A DNA stretch of 64,000 nucleotides from Pseudomonas sp. PDM05. Lineage in GTDB: Bacteria; Pseudomonadota; Gammaproteobacteria; Pseudomonadales; Pseudomonadaceae. The notes under the pieces are model-generated. The model made no database searches. It worked only from the letters and a program-made list of their open reading frames with translations, and had not been told where the DNA came from. A program made the translations under genes and the position numbers. The stretch covers positions 1 through 64,000 of the forward strand of contig NZ_JACVAC010000006.1 in NCBI RefSeq assembly GCF_014851685.1. The letters are read 5' to 3'. Below, in pieces: positions 53,457-64,000 of the stretch. Position 1 is the first letter of the stretch, and each line of letters opens with the position of its first letter.

Positions 53457-54107
53457 TCAAAAACGCTCTTCACTCGTCGCACCTTCGACGCCACGGAAGC
53501 CACGGCACAGCAGGTATTGCTCTCTGGACCGGTCCCGGGAAGAGTCTGGCTTACGCGTCTGCACCTTATCGAACAACTTGCGTATGTTCTTGTGGTACTC
53601 GTCGAAACCTTCACCCTGGAAGACCTTCACCAGGAAATCGCCACCGGGACGCAATACCCGACCCGCCAAATCCAGTGCCAGCTCGCAAAGGAACATTGCA
53701 CGCGGCATATCGACGGCCGGTAATCCACTCATATTGGGGGCCATGTCGGAAATCACAAGGTCTACCTGCGAATTTCCCACAGCCTCAAGGATTTGGGCGA
53801 GCACCGTGTCCTGGGTAAAGTCACCATGAACAAAGGTCACGTCCGGGATGCTGTCCATCTCGAGGATGTCGGAAGCGATAAGGCGACCTTGCCCACCAAT
53901 CAGACGACTGGTCACCTGGGACCAGCCACCAGGGGCTGCACCAAGATCGATAACGCTCATGCCTGGACGAATCAGCTTGTCCTTGTCCTGGATCTCCAGC
54001 AGCTTGTAGCTGGCACGGGAACGATAGCCGTCCTTTTGCGCCTTTTTGACGTAAGGATCGTTGAAATGCTCTTGCAGCCACTTGAGGCTAGTTTTGGAAC
54101 GGGCCAC
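53457..54107 (-). CDS. rlmE: 23S rRNA (uridine-2552-2'-O)-methyltransferase RlmE
   Basis: FtsJ-type methyltransferase acting on U2552 in the 50S A-loop. The 216-residue protein has '[16 protein letters not shown]', the SAM loop '[11 protein letters not shown]', 'SDMAPNMSG' and '[11 protein letters not shown]' with the K-D-K-E catalytic tetrad of the family. It lies upstream of ftsH, as in E. coli, separated by 190 bp that probably hold the ftsH promoter, and is divergent from yhbY. Confidence 0.97.
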   Translation of the reverse strand: MARSKTSLKWLQEHFNDPYVKKAQKDGYRSRASYKLLEIQDKDKLIRPGMSVIDLGAAPGGWSQVTSRLIGGQGRLIASDILEMDSIPDVTFVHGDFTQDTVLAQILEAVGNSQVDLVISDMAPNMSGLPAVDMPRAMFLCELALDLAGRVLRPGGDFLVKVFQGEGFDEYHKNIRKLFDKVQTRKPDSSRDRSREQYLLCRGFRGVEGATSEERF

Positions 54108-54212
54108 GGGCCACCTCGAAAATAAAACGGGTTGTGATTAACTGGGCGGTCCCGGACTCGCTCGGGTAAACTGGCCGCCGCTTTTTACAAGATCAGACGC
54201 AGGGGTCAGATT

Positions 54213-54521
54213 ATGCCGCTCACTCAAGAGCAGAAGAAACAGTACAAATCCATTGGCCACCATCTGAAACCAGTTCTGATTGTGGCAGACAACGGTTTGA
54301 CTGAAGGTGTGTTAGCCGAACTTGAACGCGCATTGGGCGATCACGAACTGATCAAGATCAAGGTCAACATCCTTGACCGCGAAGCGCGCCTGGCCGCCAT
54401 TGCAGAACTGTGCAAGGTGGGCAAGGCCGACCTGGTTCAGGTCATCGGCAAGATGGCGCTGCTGTATCGCAAGAACTTCAGCGTCAACAAGCAGCTGTCG
54501 AACGTTCATCGCTTCAAATGA
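54213..54521 (+). CDS. yhbY: CRS1-YhbY domain ribosome-assembly protein
   Basis: A 102-residue RNA-binding protein related to YhbY, which associates with pre-50S ribosomes. It begins 'MPLTQEQKKQYKSIGHHLKP' and has the IF3-C-like fold with 'LVADNGLTEGVLAELERAL'-type (VADNGLTEGV) and 'HELIKIKVNILDRE' and the GxxG-type loop near 'VIGKMALLYRKN'. It is divergent from rlmE across 105 bp, so both promoters lie there. Confidence 0.95.
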   Translation: MPLTQEQKKQYKSIGHHLKPVLIVADNGLTEGVLAELERALGDHELIKIKVNILDREARLAAIAELCKVGKADLVQVIGKMALLYRKNFSVNKQLSNVHRFK

Positions 54522-54530
54522 TTCAAAGGG

Positions 54531-54935
54531 TCACGGGCGTGCTTCGCGCGCCCTGCCGCTCCATCCCGGTGCAGGTTGCACAACCAGGACCAAGCCAGAG
54601 AACCCTAGCACAAGATAGCTGAACAACTGCCAGCGCAACGCTTCCGGCAGCCAGACATGCACGATGCAAAACATTGCACACGCATACAGCGCCATCAACA
54701 GCAGTTGGCCGCGAATATCCCGCCACAAACTCCCCCAGCCTTCGGCCTTGACCAGCACCAACGCCTGGAGTGTCACGCACGCCGCCGCAAAACCCACCAG
54801 CAGCGCACTCAGTAATCCGTCGATCTCATCGATCAGCAACGGTGCCAGGCCTATCAGGCCCAGCGCCGGTAAAACACCAATGTGCAACAACCACAGGCCA
54901 CCCACCCAAAGCATCTGGGAGAGCTGCCATAGCAT
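54531..54935 (-). CDS. Small inner-membrane protein (DUF4149-like)
   Basis: A 134-residue protein with four predicted helices, starting 'MLWQLSQMLWVGGLWLLHIGVLPAL', which resembles the DUF4149 or TMEM205-like family, and ending in 'PAPGWSGRAREARP'. It lies between yhbY (convergent, 9 nt apart) and greA. The start is uncertain: ATG 54935 has no ribosome-binding site because the greA hairpin abuts it, while a TTG at 54986 would overlap the end of greA by 23 nt. Function unknown. Confidence 0.7.
   Translation of the reverse strand: MLWQLSQMLWVGGLWLLHIGVLPALGLIGLAPLLIDEIDGLLSALLVGFAAACVTLQALVLVKAEGWGSLWRDIRGQLLLMALYACAMFCIVHVWLPEALRWQLFSYLVLGFSGLVLVVQPAPGWSGRAREARP
54535..54553 (+). terminator. 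Hairpin after yhbY
   Basis: GGGCGTG-CTTCG-CGCGCCC type stem 13 nt after the yhbY stop, inside the end of the convergent membrane-protein gene. It has no T tract. Confidence 0.35.
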
Positions 54936-54936
54936 G

Positions 54937-54959
54937 GCGCCCGCACGGAGCGGGCGCCG
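54937..54959 (-). terminator. Hairpin after greA
   Basis: GGCGCCCGC and GCGGGCGCC form a nine-base-pair GC stem with a 5-nt loop, 4 nt past the greA stop. No T tract follows, and the next start codon follows at once. Confidence 0.5.
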
Positions 54960-54963
54960 CCTT

Positions 54964-55440
54964 TCAGACGTGACGAACTTCAACAATCTCGTACTCGATC
55001 ACGCCACCCGGCGTCTTGACGGCCACCACATCACCCTCTTCCTTGGCAATCAAGGCGCGGGCCAGCGGTGAACCGACGGAGATCTTGCCGAGCTTGAAGT
55101 CAGCTTCGTCCTCGCCAACGATGTGGTAGACCACACTTTCGTCAGTCTCGACATTGGCGATTTCCACGGTCGTGCCGAAAATCACCTTGCCGGTCTTCGG
55201 AATGGTCGTCACGTCGATCACCACCGAGTTCTGCAGGCGGCCTTCGATGTCACGGATCCGCGCCTCAACCATACCCTGCTGCTCGCGAGCAGCGTGGTAT
55301 TCAGCGTTTTCCTTCAAGTCACCCAGCTCGCGGGCCGTACCGATGTCCTGGCTCAGCTTTGGACGGACGACCTTGGTCAGATGGGCGTGTTCCTCTTCCA
55401 GGGCCTTGAAGCCCTGGACGGTCATTGGGTATTTGGTCAT
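54964..55440 (-). CDS. greA: Transcription elongation factor GreA
   Basis: Rescues backtracked RNA polymerase by stimulating transcript cleavage in the secondary channel, the same channel DksA uses. The 158-residue protein has the N-terminal coiled coil with acidic tip ('[20 protein letters not shown]' region) and the C-terminal FKBP-like domain ending '[14 protein letters not shown]'. Its ATG overlaps the carB stop by 4 nt (ATGA), so it is translated with carB. Confidence 0.97.
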   Translation of the reverse strand: MTKYPMTVQGFKALEEEHAHLTKVVRPKLSQDIGTARELGDLKENAEYHAAREQQGMVEARIRDIEGRLQNSVVIDVTTIPKTGKVIFGTTVEIANVETDESVVYHIVGEDEADFKLGKISVGSPLARALIAKEEGDVVAVKTPGGVIEYEIVEVRHV

Positions 55441-58400
55441 GCCTTCAATCCTGCGTGTAGATCCTGCAAGCGACGCACGGTCTTTTCCGGACCGAACTTG
55501 AGCGCTTCGCAGATAGCTTCGCCAGCAGCAATGGTGGTGGTGCAGTAGATCTTGTGCTGCAAGGCGTTACGACGAATGGAGTAGGAATCCGCGATCGACT
55601 GGCGACCTTCAGTGGTGTTGATGATCAAGGTGACTTCGTCGTTCTTGATCATGTCGACCACGTGCGGACGGCCTTCCGTCACCTTGTTCACGCGACGCAC
55701 TTTCAGACCGGCAGCCTCGATCAGCTTGGCGGTCCCGGCAGTGGCCACGACTTCGAAGCCCAAGTTGATCAGATCACGGGCAACGCCTGCAACCAGTGGC
55801 TTGTCGTCATCACGCACGCTGATGAACGCAGTACCGCCGGTCGGCAGCACTTCGCTGGCGCCCATCTGGGCCTTGGCGAATGCTTCACCGAAGGTATCGC
55901 CCACGCCCATCACTTCACCGGTGGACTTCATTTCAGGGCCCAGGATCGGGTCCACACCAGGGAATTTGGCGAATGGGAACACCGCCTCTTTCACGCTGTA
56001 GAAGTTCGGGATGATTTCCTTGGTGAAGCCGATTTCCTTCAGGGTCTTACCAGCCATCACACGGGCAGCGATCATGGCCAGGGACACACCGATGCATTTG
56101 GAAACAAACGGCACGGTACGCGAAGCGCGCGGGTTGACCTCAATAACGTAGATGTCTTCGCCTTGCAGCGCCAACTGTACGTTCATCAGGCCGACCACAC
56201 CCAGCTCCAGGGCCATTTTCTTGACCTGTTCGCGCATCTCGTCCTGGATGTGCACCGGCAGCGAGTACGGCGGCAGCGAGCATGCGGAGTCACCGGAGTG
56301 AACGCCAGCCTGTTCGATGTGCTGCATGATCGCGCCGATCACCACGTCGGTGCCGTCGCAAACAGCGTCCACGTCCATTTCGATGGCGCAGTTGAGGAAG
56401 TGGTCCAGCAGCACCGGGCTGTCATTGGACACTTTCACGGCGTCACGCAGGTAACGCTTGAGCTCTTCTTCTTCGTAGACGATTTCCATCGCCCGACCGC
56501 CCAGTACGTAGGACGGACGCACCACCAGCGGGTAGCCGATCTTGCTGGCTGCACGGATGGCCTCGTCTTCGCTGCGCACAGTGGCGTTTGGCGGCTGACG
56601 CAGATTCAGGCGCTCAACCATTTGCTGGAAGCGCTCACGGTCTTCGGCACGGTCGATGGCGTCAGGGCTGGTACCGATGATCGGCACGCCAGCCGCTTCA
56701 AGGGCGCGAGCCAGTTTCAGCGGGGTTTGGCCGCCGTACTGGACGATCACGCCTTTGGGCTTCTCGACGCGTACGATTTCCAGCACGTCTTCCAGGGTCA
56801 CTGGTTCGAAGTACAGGCGATCAGAAGTGTCGTAGTCGGTGGAAACAGTTTCCGGGTTGCAGTTGACCATGATGGTCTCGTACCCGTCTGCGCGCAGGGC
56901 CAGAGCGGCGTGTACGCAGCAGTAGTCGAACTCGATGCCTTGGCCGATACGGTTTGGACCGCCGCCCAGGATCATGATCTTGTCGCGACCCGACGGCGCC
57001 GCTTCGCACTCTTCCTCGTAGGTGGAGTACAAGTACGCGGTATCGGTGGAGAACTCGGCAGCGCAGGTGTCAACGCGCTTGTAGACCGGGAAGATCTCCA
57101 GCTTGTGGCGATGGGTCCGCAGGTTTTTCTCGGTCACGCCCAGCAGCTTGGCCAGACGCTGGTCGGAGAAACCTTTGCGCTTGAGGCGGAACATCATGTC
57201 GCGGTCGATGCTGGCCAGACCCAGGGTCTTGACCTTCTCTTCTTCCTTGATCAGATCTTCGATCTGCACCAGGAACCACGGGTCGATCATGTTCATGCCG
57301 AAGATGTCTTCGACGGACAGGCCGGCACGGAAGGCATCAGCCACGTACCAGATACGCTCGGCGCCCGGCACGGTCAGCTCGCGCTTGAGCACGCTCATGC
57401 TTTCCGGGTTGCTCAGGTCGAGCTTCTCGTCCAGGCCACAAACGCCCACTTCCAGGCCGCGCAGGGCTTTCTGCAAGGATTCCTGGAACGTACGGCCGAT
57501 GGCCATGACTTCACCCACGGATTTCATCTGGGTGGTCAGGCGCGCGTCAGCCTTGGCGAACTTCTCGAAGGCGAAACGTGGCAGCTTGGTCACGACGTAG
57601 TCGATGGACGGCTCGAAGGACGCCGGAGTCTTGCCGCCGGTGATGTCGTTCGACAGCTCATCCAGGGTGTAACCCACCGCCAGCTTGGCCGCGACCTTGG
57701 CAATCGGGAAGCCGGTGGCTTTCGAGGCCAGAGCCGAAGAGCGGGATACACGCGGGTTCATTTCGATCACGACCATGCGGCCGGTGTTCGGGCAGATGCC
57801 GAACTGAACGTTGGAACCGCCGGTTTCCACGCCGATCTCGCGCAGTACCGCCAGGGAGGCGTTACGCAGGATCTGGTATTCCTTGTCGGTCAGGGTCTGC
57901 GCTGGAGCCACAGTGATCGAGTCACCAGTGTGCACGCCCATCGGGTCAAAGTTTTCGATGGAGCAGACGATGATGCAGTTGTCCTTCTTATCGCGGACAA
58001 CCTCCATCTCATATTCTTTCCAACCGATCAGGGATTCGTCGATCAGCAGCTCTTTGGTCGGCGACAGGTCCAGGCCGCGGGCGCAGATTTCTTCGAATTC
58101 TTCACGGTTGTAAGCGATACCGCCACCCGTGCCGCCCATGGTGAAGGACGGACGGATGATGCACGGGAAGCCCAGGGTCTCGAGGACCGCGTTGGCCTCT
58201 TCCATGCTGTGGGCGATACCGGAACGCGGGCACGCCAGGCCGATGGATTTCATCGCCTTGTCGAAACGCGAACGGTCTTCAGCCTTGTCGATGGTGTCGG
58301 CGTTGGCACCGATCATCTCTACGCCGAACTTTTCCAGGACGCCTTCGCGCTCCAGGTCCAGGGCGCAGTTCAGGGCAGTCTGGCCACCCATGGTTGGCAA

Positions 58401-58658
58401 CAGTGCGTCCGGACGCTCTTTCTCGATGATCTTGGCAACGGTTTGCCACTTGATCGGCTCGATGTAGGTGGCGTCGGCCATGTCCGGGTCGGTCATGATG
58501 GTGGCCGGGTTGGAGTTCACCAGGATGACGCGGTAGCCCTCTTCGCGCAGGGCTTTGCAGGCCTGGGCGCCGGAGTAGTCGAATTCGCAGGCCTGGCCGA
58601 TAACGATCGGGCCAGCGCCAAGAATCAGGATGCTTTTTATGTCTGTACGTTTTGGCAT
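55437..58658 (-). CDS. carB: Carbamoyl-phosphate synthase large subunit
   Basis: Makes carbamoyl phosphate for arginine and pyrimidines from ammonia delivered by CarA. The 1073-residue protein has two homologous ATP-grasp halves (about 1-400 and 553-935), the oligomerisation domain between them, and the C-terminal allosteric MGS domain (about 936-1073). I use ATG 58658 with GAGTGA upstream; a TTG at 58673 is less likely. It is 105 nt after carA; P. aeruginosa has an extra gene at that point that is absent here. Confidence 0.97.
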   Translation of the reverse strand: MPKRTDIKSILILGAGPIVIGQACEFDYSGAQACKALREEGYRVILVNSNPATIMTDPDMADATYIEPIKWQTVAKIIEKERPDALLPTMGGQTALNCALDLEREGVLEKFGVEMIGANADTIDKAEDRSRFDKAMKSIGLACPRSGIAHSMEEANAVLETLGFPCIIRPSFTMGGTGGGIAYNREEFEEICARGLDLSPTKELLIDESLIGWKEYEMEVVRDKKDNCIIVCSIENFDPMGVHTGDSITVAPAQTLTDKEYQILRNASLAVLREIGVETGGSNVQFGICPNTGRMVVIEMNPRVSRSSALASKATGFPIAKVAAKLAVGYTLDELSNDITGGKTPASFEPSIDYVVTKLPRFAFEKFAKADARLTTQMKSVGEVMAIGRTFQESLQKALRGLEVGVCGLDEKLDLSNPESMSVLKRELTVPGAERIWYVADAFRAGLSVEDIFGMNMIDPWFLVQIEDLIKEEEKVKTLGLASIDRDMMFRLKRKGFSDQRLAKLLGVTEKNLRTHRHKLEIFPVYKRVDTCAAEFSTDTAYLYSTYEEECEAAPSGRDKIMILGGGPNRIGQGIEFDYCCVHAALALRADGYETIMVNCNPETVSTDYDTSDRLYFEPVTLEDVLEIVRVEKPKGVIVQYGGQTPLKLARALEAAGVPIIGTSPDAIDRAEDRERFQQMVERLNLRQPPNATVRSEDEAIRAASKIGYPLVVRPSYVLGGRAMEIVYEEEELKRYLRDAVKVSNDSPVLLDHFLNCAIEMDVDAVCDGTDVVIGAIMQHIEQAGVHSGDSACSLPPYSLPVHIQDEMREQVKKMALELGVVGLMNVQLALQGEDIYVIEVNPRASRTVPFVSKCIGVSLAMIAARVMAGKTLKEIGFTKEIIPNFYSVKEAVFPFAKFPGVDPILGPEMKSTGEVMGVGDTFGEAFAKAQMGASEVLPTGGTAFISVRDDDKPLVAGVARDLINLGFEVVATAGTAKLIEAAGLKVRRVNKVTEGRPHVVDMIKNDEVTLIINTTEGRQSIADSYSIRRNALQHKIYCTTTIAAGEAICEALKFGPEKTVRRLQDLHAGLKA

Positions 58659-58763
58659 GGGTTTGTCACTCAAATCCGCAGGTCAGTCGGCAAGCCGTCT
58701 TGAACAATCTTTGAAGAGCCTGCGGGGGCCACCGAGGTACGGGGCCGCCCGCAGGCCACTCAG

Positions 58764-59900
58764 TCAGCGTCGCTTGGCCATCTCATTGATGAAACGGTCG
58801 AACAGCGGCGCTACGTCGTTCGGGCCCGGGCTCGCTTCTGGGTGGCCCTGGAAGCTGAACGCGCTCTTGTCGGTGCGCTCGATGCCTTGCAGGGAGCCGT
58901 CGAACAGCGACTTGTGAATGGCGCGGACATTGCCCGGCAAAGTCGCTTCATCCACTGCAAAACCGTGGTTCTGGCTGGTGATCATGACGACGCCAGTGTC
59001 CAAGTCCTGCACAGGGTGGTTGGCACCGTGGTGGCCGTGCCCCATTTTCAGGGTCTTGGCGCCGGAGGCCAGGGCCAGCAGTTGGTGACCGAGGCAGATG
59101 CCGAACACCGGGATCTCGGTTTCCAGCACGTCCTTGATCGCCTGGATGGCGTAGTCGCACGGCTCAGGGTCGCCCGGGCCGTTGGACAGGAACACGCCGT
59201 CCGGTTGCAGGGCCAAGACATCGCTGGCCGGGGTTTGCGCCGGCACCACGGTCACGCGGCAGCCGCGCTCGACCAGCATGCGCAGGATGTTGTACTTGAC
59301 GCCGTAGTCGTAGGCCACAACGTGGTAAGGCAGCTCGGCGGCCTCGATGGTCGCGTGACTGTCGGTCTTCAATTCCCAGACAGTGGAGCGCCACTCATAC
59401 GATTCCTTGGTACTGACCACTTTTGCCAGGTCCATGCCTTTCAGGCCAGGGAAACCCTGCGCAGCAGCAATTGCAGCAGCTTCGGAAATATTGTCACCGA
59501 CCATGATGCAGCCGTTCTGCGAGCCTTTTTCACGCAGGATGCGTGTCAGGCGGCGCGTGTCGATACCGGCGATCGCCACAACATTGTTGGCTTTCAGGTA
59601 ATCGGACAGCGACATCGTGTTACGCCAGTTGCTCGCAACCAGTGGCAGGTCACGAATCACCAGACCAGCCGACCAGACACGATCAGACTCGACGTCTTCC
59701 GGTGTAGTACCGGTGTTGCCGATGTGTGGATAGGTCAGGGTAACGATCTGTTGGGCGTAGGAAGGATCGGTAAGGATTTCCTGATAGCCGGTCATGGCGG
59801 TGTTAAACACCACCTCTCCAACGGTCTGACCGTCGGCTCCAATGGCTTCGCCGCGAAAAATGCTGCCATCAGCAAGGGCGAGTATGGCTGGCTTAGTCAA
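58764..59900 (-). CDS. carA: Carbamoyl-phosphate synthase small subunit (glutaminase)
   Basis: Releases ammonia from glutamine for CarB. The 378-residue protein has the N-terminal CarA domain and a class I glutamine amidotransferase domain with the triad Cys269 ('FGICLGHQ'), His353 and Glu355 ('HPEAS'). The start is TTG 59900, supported by GGGAGG 5 nt upstream; no ATG or GTG gives the conserved [12 protein letters not shown] start. A UUG start for carA is, from memory, also known in P. aeruginosa. A terminator-like hairpin lies in its leader. Confidence 0.96.
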   Translation of the reverse strand: MTKPAILALADGSIFRGEAIGADGQTVGEVVFNTAMTGYQEILTDPSYAQQIVTLTYPHIGNTGTTPEDVESDRVWSAGLVIRDLPLVASNWRNTMSLSDYLKANNVVAIAGIDTRRLTRILREKGSQNGCIMVGDNISEAAAIAAAQGFPGLKGMDLAKVVSTKESYEWRSTVWELKTDSHATIEAAELPYHVVAYDYGVKYNILRMLVERGCRVTVVPAQTPASDVLALQPDGVFLSNGPGDPEPCDYAIQAIKDVLETEIPVFGICLGHQLLALASGAKTLKMGHGHHGANHPVQDLDTGVVMITSQNHGFAVDEATLPGNVRAIHKSLFDGSLQGIERTDKSAFSFQGHPEASPGPNDVAPLFDRFINEMAKRR

Positions 59901-59945
59901 GAAGACCTCCCGTAAATAAAGCCTGAAAGGGCGATCGCAGGTTGT

Positions 59946-59983
59946 AAAAAAGCGGAGTGACGTATGGACACGTCACCCCGCTT
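59946..59983 (-). terminator. Terminator-like hairpin in the carA leader
   Basis: A long stem pairing AGCGG-a-GTGACGT with ACGTCAC-c-CCGCT, followed by six T on the minus strand (59946-59951). It lies 46 nt before the carA start and beyond the separate dapB terminator, so it is placed to work as an attenuator of carAB. The 259-bp gap between carA and dapB holds no protein gene. Confidence 0.7.
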
Positions 59984-60113
59984 CTTCACTGAATTATTCT
60001 GCGCGCTTTTAGTGGACACACTAAAGCTGTAGCTTACAGAAAAAGGCTTTTTGGGTCCACCGCTAATGAGCCTAAAAGGCAGGGGAATGCGACAGGACGT
60101 CGCTTAGCGGGTA

Positions 60114-60150
60114 AAAACGGGGCCTCAGGGTAATCCTGACGCCCCGTTTT
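60114..60150 (-). terminator. Rho-independent terminator of dapB
   Basis: AAAACGGGGC...GCCCCGTTTT stem continued by CTCAGG/CCTGA pairing, with a T run on the minus strand, 10 nt past the dapB stop. Confidence 0.85.
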
Positions 60151-60159
60151 AGCTACTGA

Positions 60160-60975
<816 letters not shown>

Positions 60976-62100
60976 TTACAGGTCGCCGAAGAAGCGCTTC
61001 ACGCCATCGAAAAAGCCTGTGGTTTTCGGCGAATGGGAGTCATCACCTTCCAGCGAACTGCGGAACTCTTCAAGCAACTCGCGCTGACGACGATTCAGAT
61101 TGACCGGCGTTTCAACCGCCACACGGCACATCAGATCGCCAGCACCGCCACCGCGCACCGGCGCAACGCCTTTGCCACGGATACGGAACTGCTTGCCGGT
61201 CTGAGTCCCCTCAGGGATCTTCAGCTTGACCCGACCATCCAGGGTCGGAATCTCCAGCTCGCCACCCAGCGCCGCATCCACAAAGCTGATCGGCACTTCG
61301 CAGAACAGGTGCTTGCCGTCACGCTGGAAGATCGAGTGCTCGCGCACATTGATCACCACGTACAGGTCGCCCGTTGGCCCGCCCTGGGTGCCCGCTTCGC
61401 CCTCACCCGACAGGCGGATGCGATCACCGGTATCCACGCCCGCTGGCACTTTCACCGACAGCGTCTTGTACTCTTCGACACGCCCTTCGCCGTGGCAGGA
61501 ATCGCACGGGTCGGAAATGATCTTGCCCTGGCCATGGCAACGCGGGCAGGTCTGCTGCACCGAGAAGAAGCCCTGCTGCATGCGAACCTGACCAATACCG
61601 CCGCACGTCGGGCAAGTGATCGGCGAGGAGCCTTTCTTGGCACCCGAGCCGTCGCACGGCTTGCAGTTAACCAGTGTCGGCACACGAATGTTGACGCTGG
61701 TGCCGCGCACGGCCTCTTCCAGGTTCAGCTCGAGGGTATAGCGCAAGTCGCTGCCACGCTGGGCCCCGCCACGCTGACCGCCACGGCCACCGCCGAAGAA
61801 ATCGCTGAACACATCGCCGAAAATATCGGAGAAATTCTGACCACCAAACCCGGCACCACCGCCACCCATGCTCGGGTCGACGCCGGCATGGCCATACTGG
61901 TCGTAGGCCGCACGCTTATTGGGATCAGACAAGCATTCGTAGGCCTCGTTGGCCTCTTTGAACATCTCTTCGGATTCTTTGCTATCCGGATTACGGTCCG
62001 GGTGGTGCTTCATCGCCAGGCGACGGTAGGCCTTCTTCAGGTCCGCATCGCTGGAGCCGCGCTCCACACCCAACACTTCGTAATAGTCACGCTTTGCCAT
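60976..62100 (-). CDS. dnaJ: Molecular chaperone DnaJ
   Basis: Hsp40 that delivers clients to DnaK and stimulates its ATPase. The 374-residue protein has the J domain with H33-P-D35, a Gly/Phe-rich segment (about 75-105), four zinc-binding CxxCxGxG motifs ([32 protein letters not shown]) and the C-terminal client-binding domain. I place the start at ATG 62100 ([11 protein letters not shown]); a longer frame to 62169 has no support. dapB follows after 9 nt. Confidence 0.98.
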   Translation of the reverse strand: MAKRDYYEVLGVERGSSDADLKKAYRRLAMKHHPDRNPDSKESEEMFKEANEAYECLSDPNKRAAYDQYGHAGVDPSMGGGGAGFGGQNFSDIFGDVFSDFFGGGRGGQRGGAQRGSDLRYTLELNLEEAVRGTSVNIRVPTLVNCKPCDGSGAKKGSSPITCPTCGGIGQVRMQQGFFSVQQTCPRCHGQGKIISDPCDSCHGEGRVEEYKTLSVKVPAGVDTGDRIRLSGEGEAGTQGGPTGDLYVVINVREHSIFQRDGKHLFCEVPISFVDAALGGELEIPTLDGRVKLKIPEGTQTGKQFRIRGKGVAPVRGGGAGDLMCRVAVETPVNLNRRQRELLEEFRSSLEGDDSHSPKTTGFFDGVKRFFGDL

Positions 62101-62418
62101 AAGTCTTTGCACTCTTGTAGGACGTTCAGCCAGACCCTCCTGAGACTTGCCAAACTCGTTGAGCCCCAATACAGGCCCGGACCCAACTCACGTCAATTCA
62201 ACGATCCTGGTCATAACTACTTTTAGCCAGGGACCTGGCCAAAAATGCGGTATTTACTGCTCGGAAAGCAGGAGCATTCCCGATCACACCGCCAGCATCC
62301 GAGCGATGTCGCATGCTGTAAAAATTCCCATACCCCAGACACGCCAACGCGGGAGCAAGCTCCCGCGCGGCGACATCCTACCAGTCACCGCTTGATAGCG
62401 GTCAACCGGACGAGCAAC
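62101..62418 (-). other. dnaK-dnaJ intergenic region with REP-like hairpins
   Basis: The 318-bp gap holds no gene. A perfect eight-base-pair hairpin CGCGGGAG-CAAG-CTCCCGCG (62348-62367) is the REP core common in P. fluorescens, and ACCGCTTGATAGCGGT (62388-62403) is a second small hairpin just past dnaK. I see no clear T-tailed terminator, so dnaK transcripts may reach dnaJ. Confidence 0.55.
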
Positions 62419-64000
62419 TTACTTCTGCTCTTTGACTTCTTCGAACTCAGCATCAACCACGTCATCGTGCTTGGCTTCAGGCTCTGCCTGTTGCGCGCCG
62501 CCCTCAGGCTGAGCCTGTTGTTCGGCGTACATCTTCTGAGCAACCGGCGCGGAGACTTTCGACAGCTCCTCAACCTTGGCATCGATGGCAGCCTTGTCGT
62601 CGCCTTTGATGGCGGCTTCAAGGGCAACCACGGCAGCTTCGATCGCGGTCTTCTCTTCGGCAGTCACTTTGTCGCCAGCATCAACGACCATTTTGCGCGT
62701 CGAGTGAACCAGTGCATCACCCTGGTTACGGGCAGCGGCCAGCTCTGCAAACTTGGCGTCCGCGTCAGCGTTGGCTTCAGCATCACGAATCATCTGTTGA
62801 ATTTCTTCATCAGACAGACCGGAGTTGGCCTTGATCGTGATCTTCTGCTCTTTGCCGGTAGCCTTGTCTTTCGCACCAACGTGCAGGATGCCGTTGGCGT
62901 CGATGTCGAAGGTCACTTCGATTTGTGGCACGCCACGTGGTGCTGGTGGAATCTCGGCCAGGTCGAACTTGCCCAGGGACTTGTTCTGCGCAGCCTGCTT
63001 ACGCTCACCTTGCAGCACGTGAATGGTCACAGCGCCCTGGTTGTCATCGGCAGTCGAGAACACTTGCGATTTCTTGGTAGGAATCGTGGTGTTTTTCTCG
63101 ATCAGCGCAGTCATCACGCCACCCATGGTTTCGATACCCAGGGTCAGCGGGCTGACGTCCAGCAGCAACACGTCTTTCACGTCGCCGGCCAATACTGCGC
63201 CCTGGATAGCAGCACCCATGGCAACCGCTTCGTCCGGGTTCACGTCTTTACGTGCTTCTTTACCGAAGAACTCGGTTACTTTTTGCTGTACCAGCGGCAT
63301 GCGAGTCTGGCCGCCGACCAGGATCACGTCGTTGATGGAACCAACGTCGATACCGGCATCTTTCAATGCAATGCGGCAAGGCTCGATGGTGCGCTGAACC
63401 AGGTCTTCGACCAGCGATTCCAACTTGGCGCGAGAAATCTTCACGTTCAAGTGTTTAGGACCGGTGGCGTCTGCAGTGATGTACGGCAGGTTCACGTCGG
63501 TCGCATTGCTGGACGACAATTCGATCTTGGCTTTTTCAGCAGCTTCTTTCAGACGCTGCATCGCCAGCGGATCACCCTTGAGGTTCATGCCGCTTTCTTT
63601 CTTGAATTCGTCGACGAGGTAGTCGATCAGACGAATGTCAAAGTCCTCACCACCCAGGAAGGTGTCGCCGTTGGTGGCCAACACTTCGAACTGGTGCTCG
63701 CCGTCAACTTCAGCGATCTCGATCACGGAGACGTCGAAAGTACCACCACCCAGGTCATAAACGATCACGGTGTGGTCGCCTTTGGCCTTGTCCATACCGT
63801 AAGCCAGAGCGGCCGCGGTAGGTTCGTTGATGATACGTTTTACGTCCAGGCCCGCGATACGGCCGGCGTCTTTGGTTGCCTGACGCTGGCTGTCGTTGAA
63901 GTAGGCCGGAACGGTGATGACCGCTTCAGTCACTGGCTCGCCGAGGTAGTCTTCGGCGGTTTTCTTCATCTTTTTCAAGACTTCAGCCGAGATCTGCGGT
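62419..64000 (-). CDS. dnaK: Molecular chaperone DnaK (C-terminal part, cut by the window edge)
   Basis: Hsp70 chaperone. The 527 visible codons run from '[13 protein letters not shown]' in the ATPase domain to the C-terminus; about 110 N-terminal residues lie beyond 64000. Visible are '[21 protein letters not shown]', '[15 protein letters not shown]' and '[10 protein letters not shown]' of the nucleotide-binding domain, the linker '[19 protein letters not shown]' and the substrate-binding domain ('[15 protein letters not shown]'), then the helical lid and a Gln/Glu-rich tail ending in the family's acidic 'EFEEVKEQK'. Motifs are cited in parts. It is not a broken gene. Confidence 0.98.
   Translation of the reverse strand, partial: PQISAEVLKKMKKTAEDYLGEPVTEAVITVPAYFNDSQRQATKDAGRIAGLDVKRIINEPTAAALAYGMDKAKGDHTVIVYDLGGGTFDVSVIEIAEVDGEHQFEVLATNGDTFLGGEDFDIRLIDYLVDEFKKESGMNLKGDPLAMQRLKEAAEKAKIELSSSNATDVNLPYITADATGPKHLNVKISRAKLESLVEDLVQRTIEPCRIALKDAGIDVGSINDVILVGGQTRMPLVQQKVTEFFGKEARKDVNPDEAVAMGAAIQGAVLAGDVKDVLLLDVSPLTLGIETMGGVMTALIEKNTTIPTKKSQVFSTADDNQGAVTIHVLQGERKQAAQNKSLGKFDLAEIPPAPRGVPQIEVTFDIDANGILHVGAKDKATGKEQKITIKANSGLSDEEIQQMIRDAEANADADAKFAELAAARNQGDALVHSTRKMVVDAGDKVTAEEKTAIEAAVVALEAAIKGDDKAAIDAKVEELSKVSAPVAQKMYAEQQAQPEGGAQQAEPEAKHDDVVDAEFEEVKEQK

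Noticed and set aside
55554..58703. A 1049-codon open frame on the plus strand opposite carB
   Set aside because: It is the codon-phase shadow of carB in a GC-rich genome. Its product is low-complexity (His, Gly, Val rich) and resembles no family.

Overview
This window is core chromosome from a Pseudomonas, most likely of the P. fluorescens group. The gene order closely follows the P. aeruginosa stretch that runs from an rRNA operon past msrQP, pssA, ilvCNI, mrcB, the phu haem genes, dksA, cbrAB, pcnB, panBC, pgi, acs, pnp, rpsO, infB, nusA, tpiA, glmM, ftsH, carAB and dapB to dnaJ and dnaK. I see no insertion sequence, prophage, CRISPR array, toxin island or other accessory block. The codon usage of every accepted gene looks native.

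Layout. Positions 1-200 hold two tandem promoters firing leftward into an rRNA operon that lies outside the window. Positions 204-10021 are almost all minus strand: the MsrPQ methionine-sulfoxide repair system, phosphatidylserine synthase, the branched-chain amino acid genes ilvI-ilvN-ilvC behind a roughly 260-nt leader, a YqcC protein, a TPR lipoprotein and penicillin-binding protein 1B. Positions 10140-12610 carry a fused phosphotransferase/P-loop kinase, a pentapeptide-repeat protein and a TfoX C-terminal domain protein. Positions 12689-15690 form an iron block: a Fur-box promoter driving a PrrF-type small RNA, convergent with a haem ABC transporter (hmuTUV), and a Rieske protein on the other side. 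Then come sfsA, an aminotransferase, dksA, gluQRS and the carbon-nitrogen control locus cbrX-cbrA-cbrB followed by the small RNA CrcZ with its own sigma-54 promoter.

The right-hand half contains pcnB-folK-panB-panC-pgi-acs, an MpaB-like oxygenase, an RlmI-type methyltransferase, a large DUF748 protein and a double-BON periplasmic protein. Next is the large RNA and translation cluster, transcribed leftward: tpiA-secG-tRNA-Leu-tRNA-fMet-rimP-nusA-infB-rbfA-truB-rpsO-pnp. Upstream of it are glmM-folP-ftsH-rlmE, then yhbY, greA-carB-carA, dapB and dnaJ-dnaK. dnaK is cut by the right edge.

The most interesting content is regulatory. Two well-known trans-acting RNAs (PrrF type and CrcZ) can be placed with promoter and terminator. 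A tiny membrane protein gene overlaps the start of cbrA. Several leaders (ilvI, carA, rimP) carry hairpins or a small open frame that suggest conditional readthrough. I found no convincing undescribed multi-gene system. The items worth testing are these leaders, the apparent absence of panD between panC and pgi, and the possible iron control of the Rieske gene.
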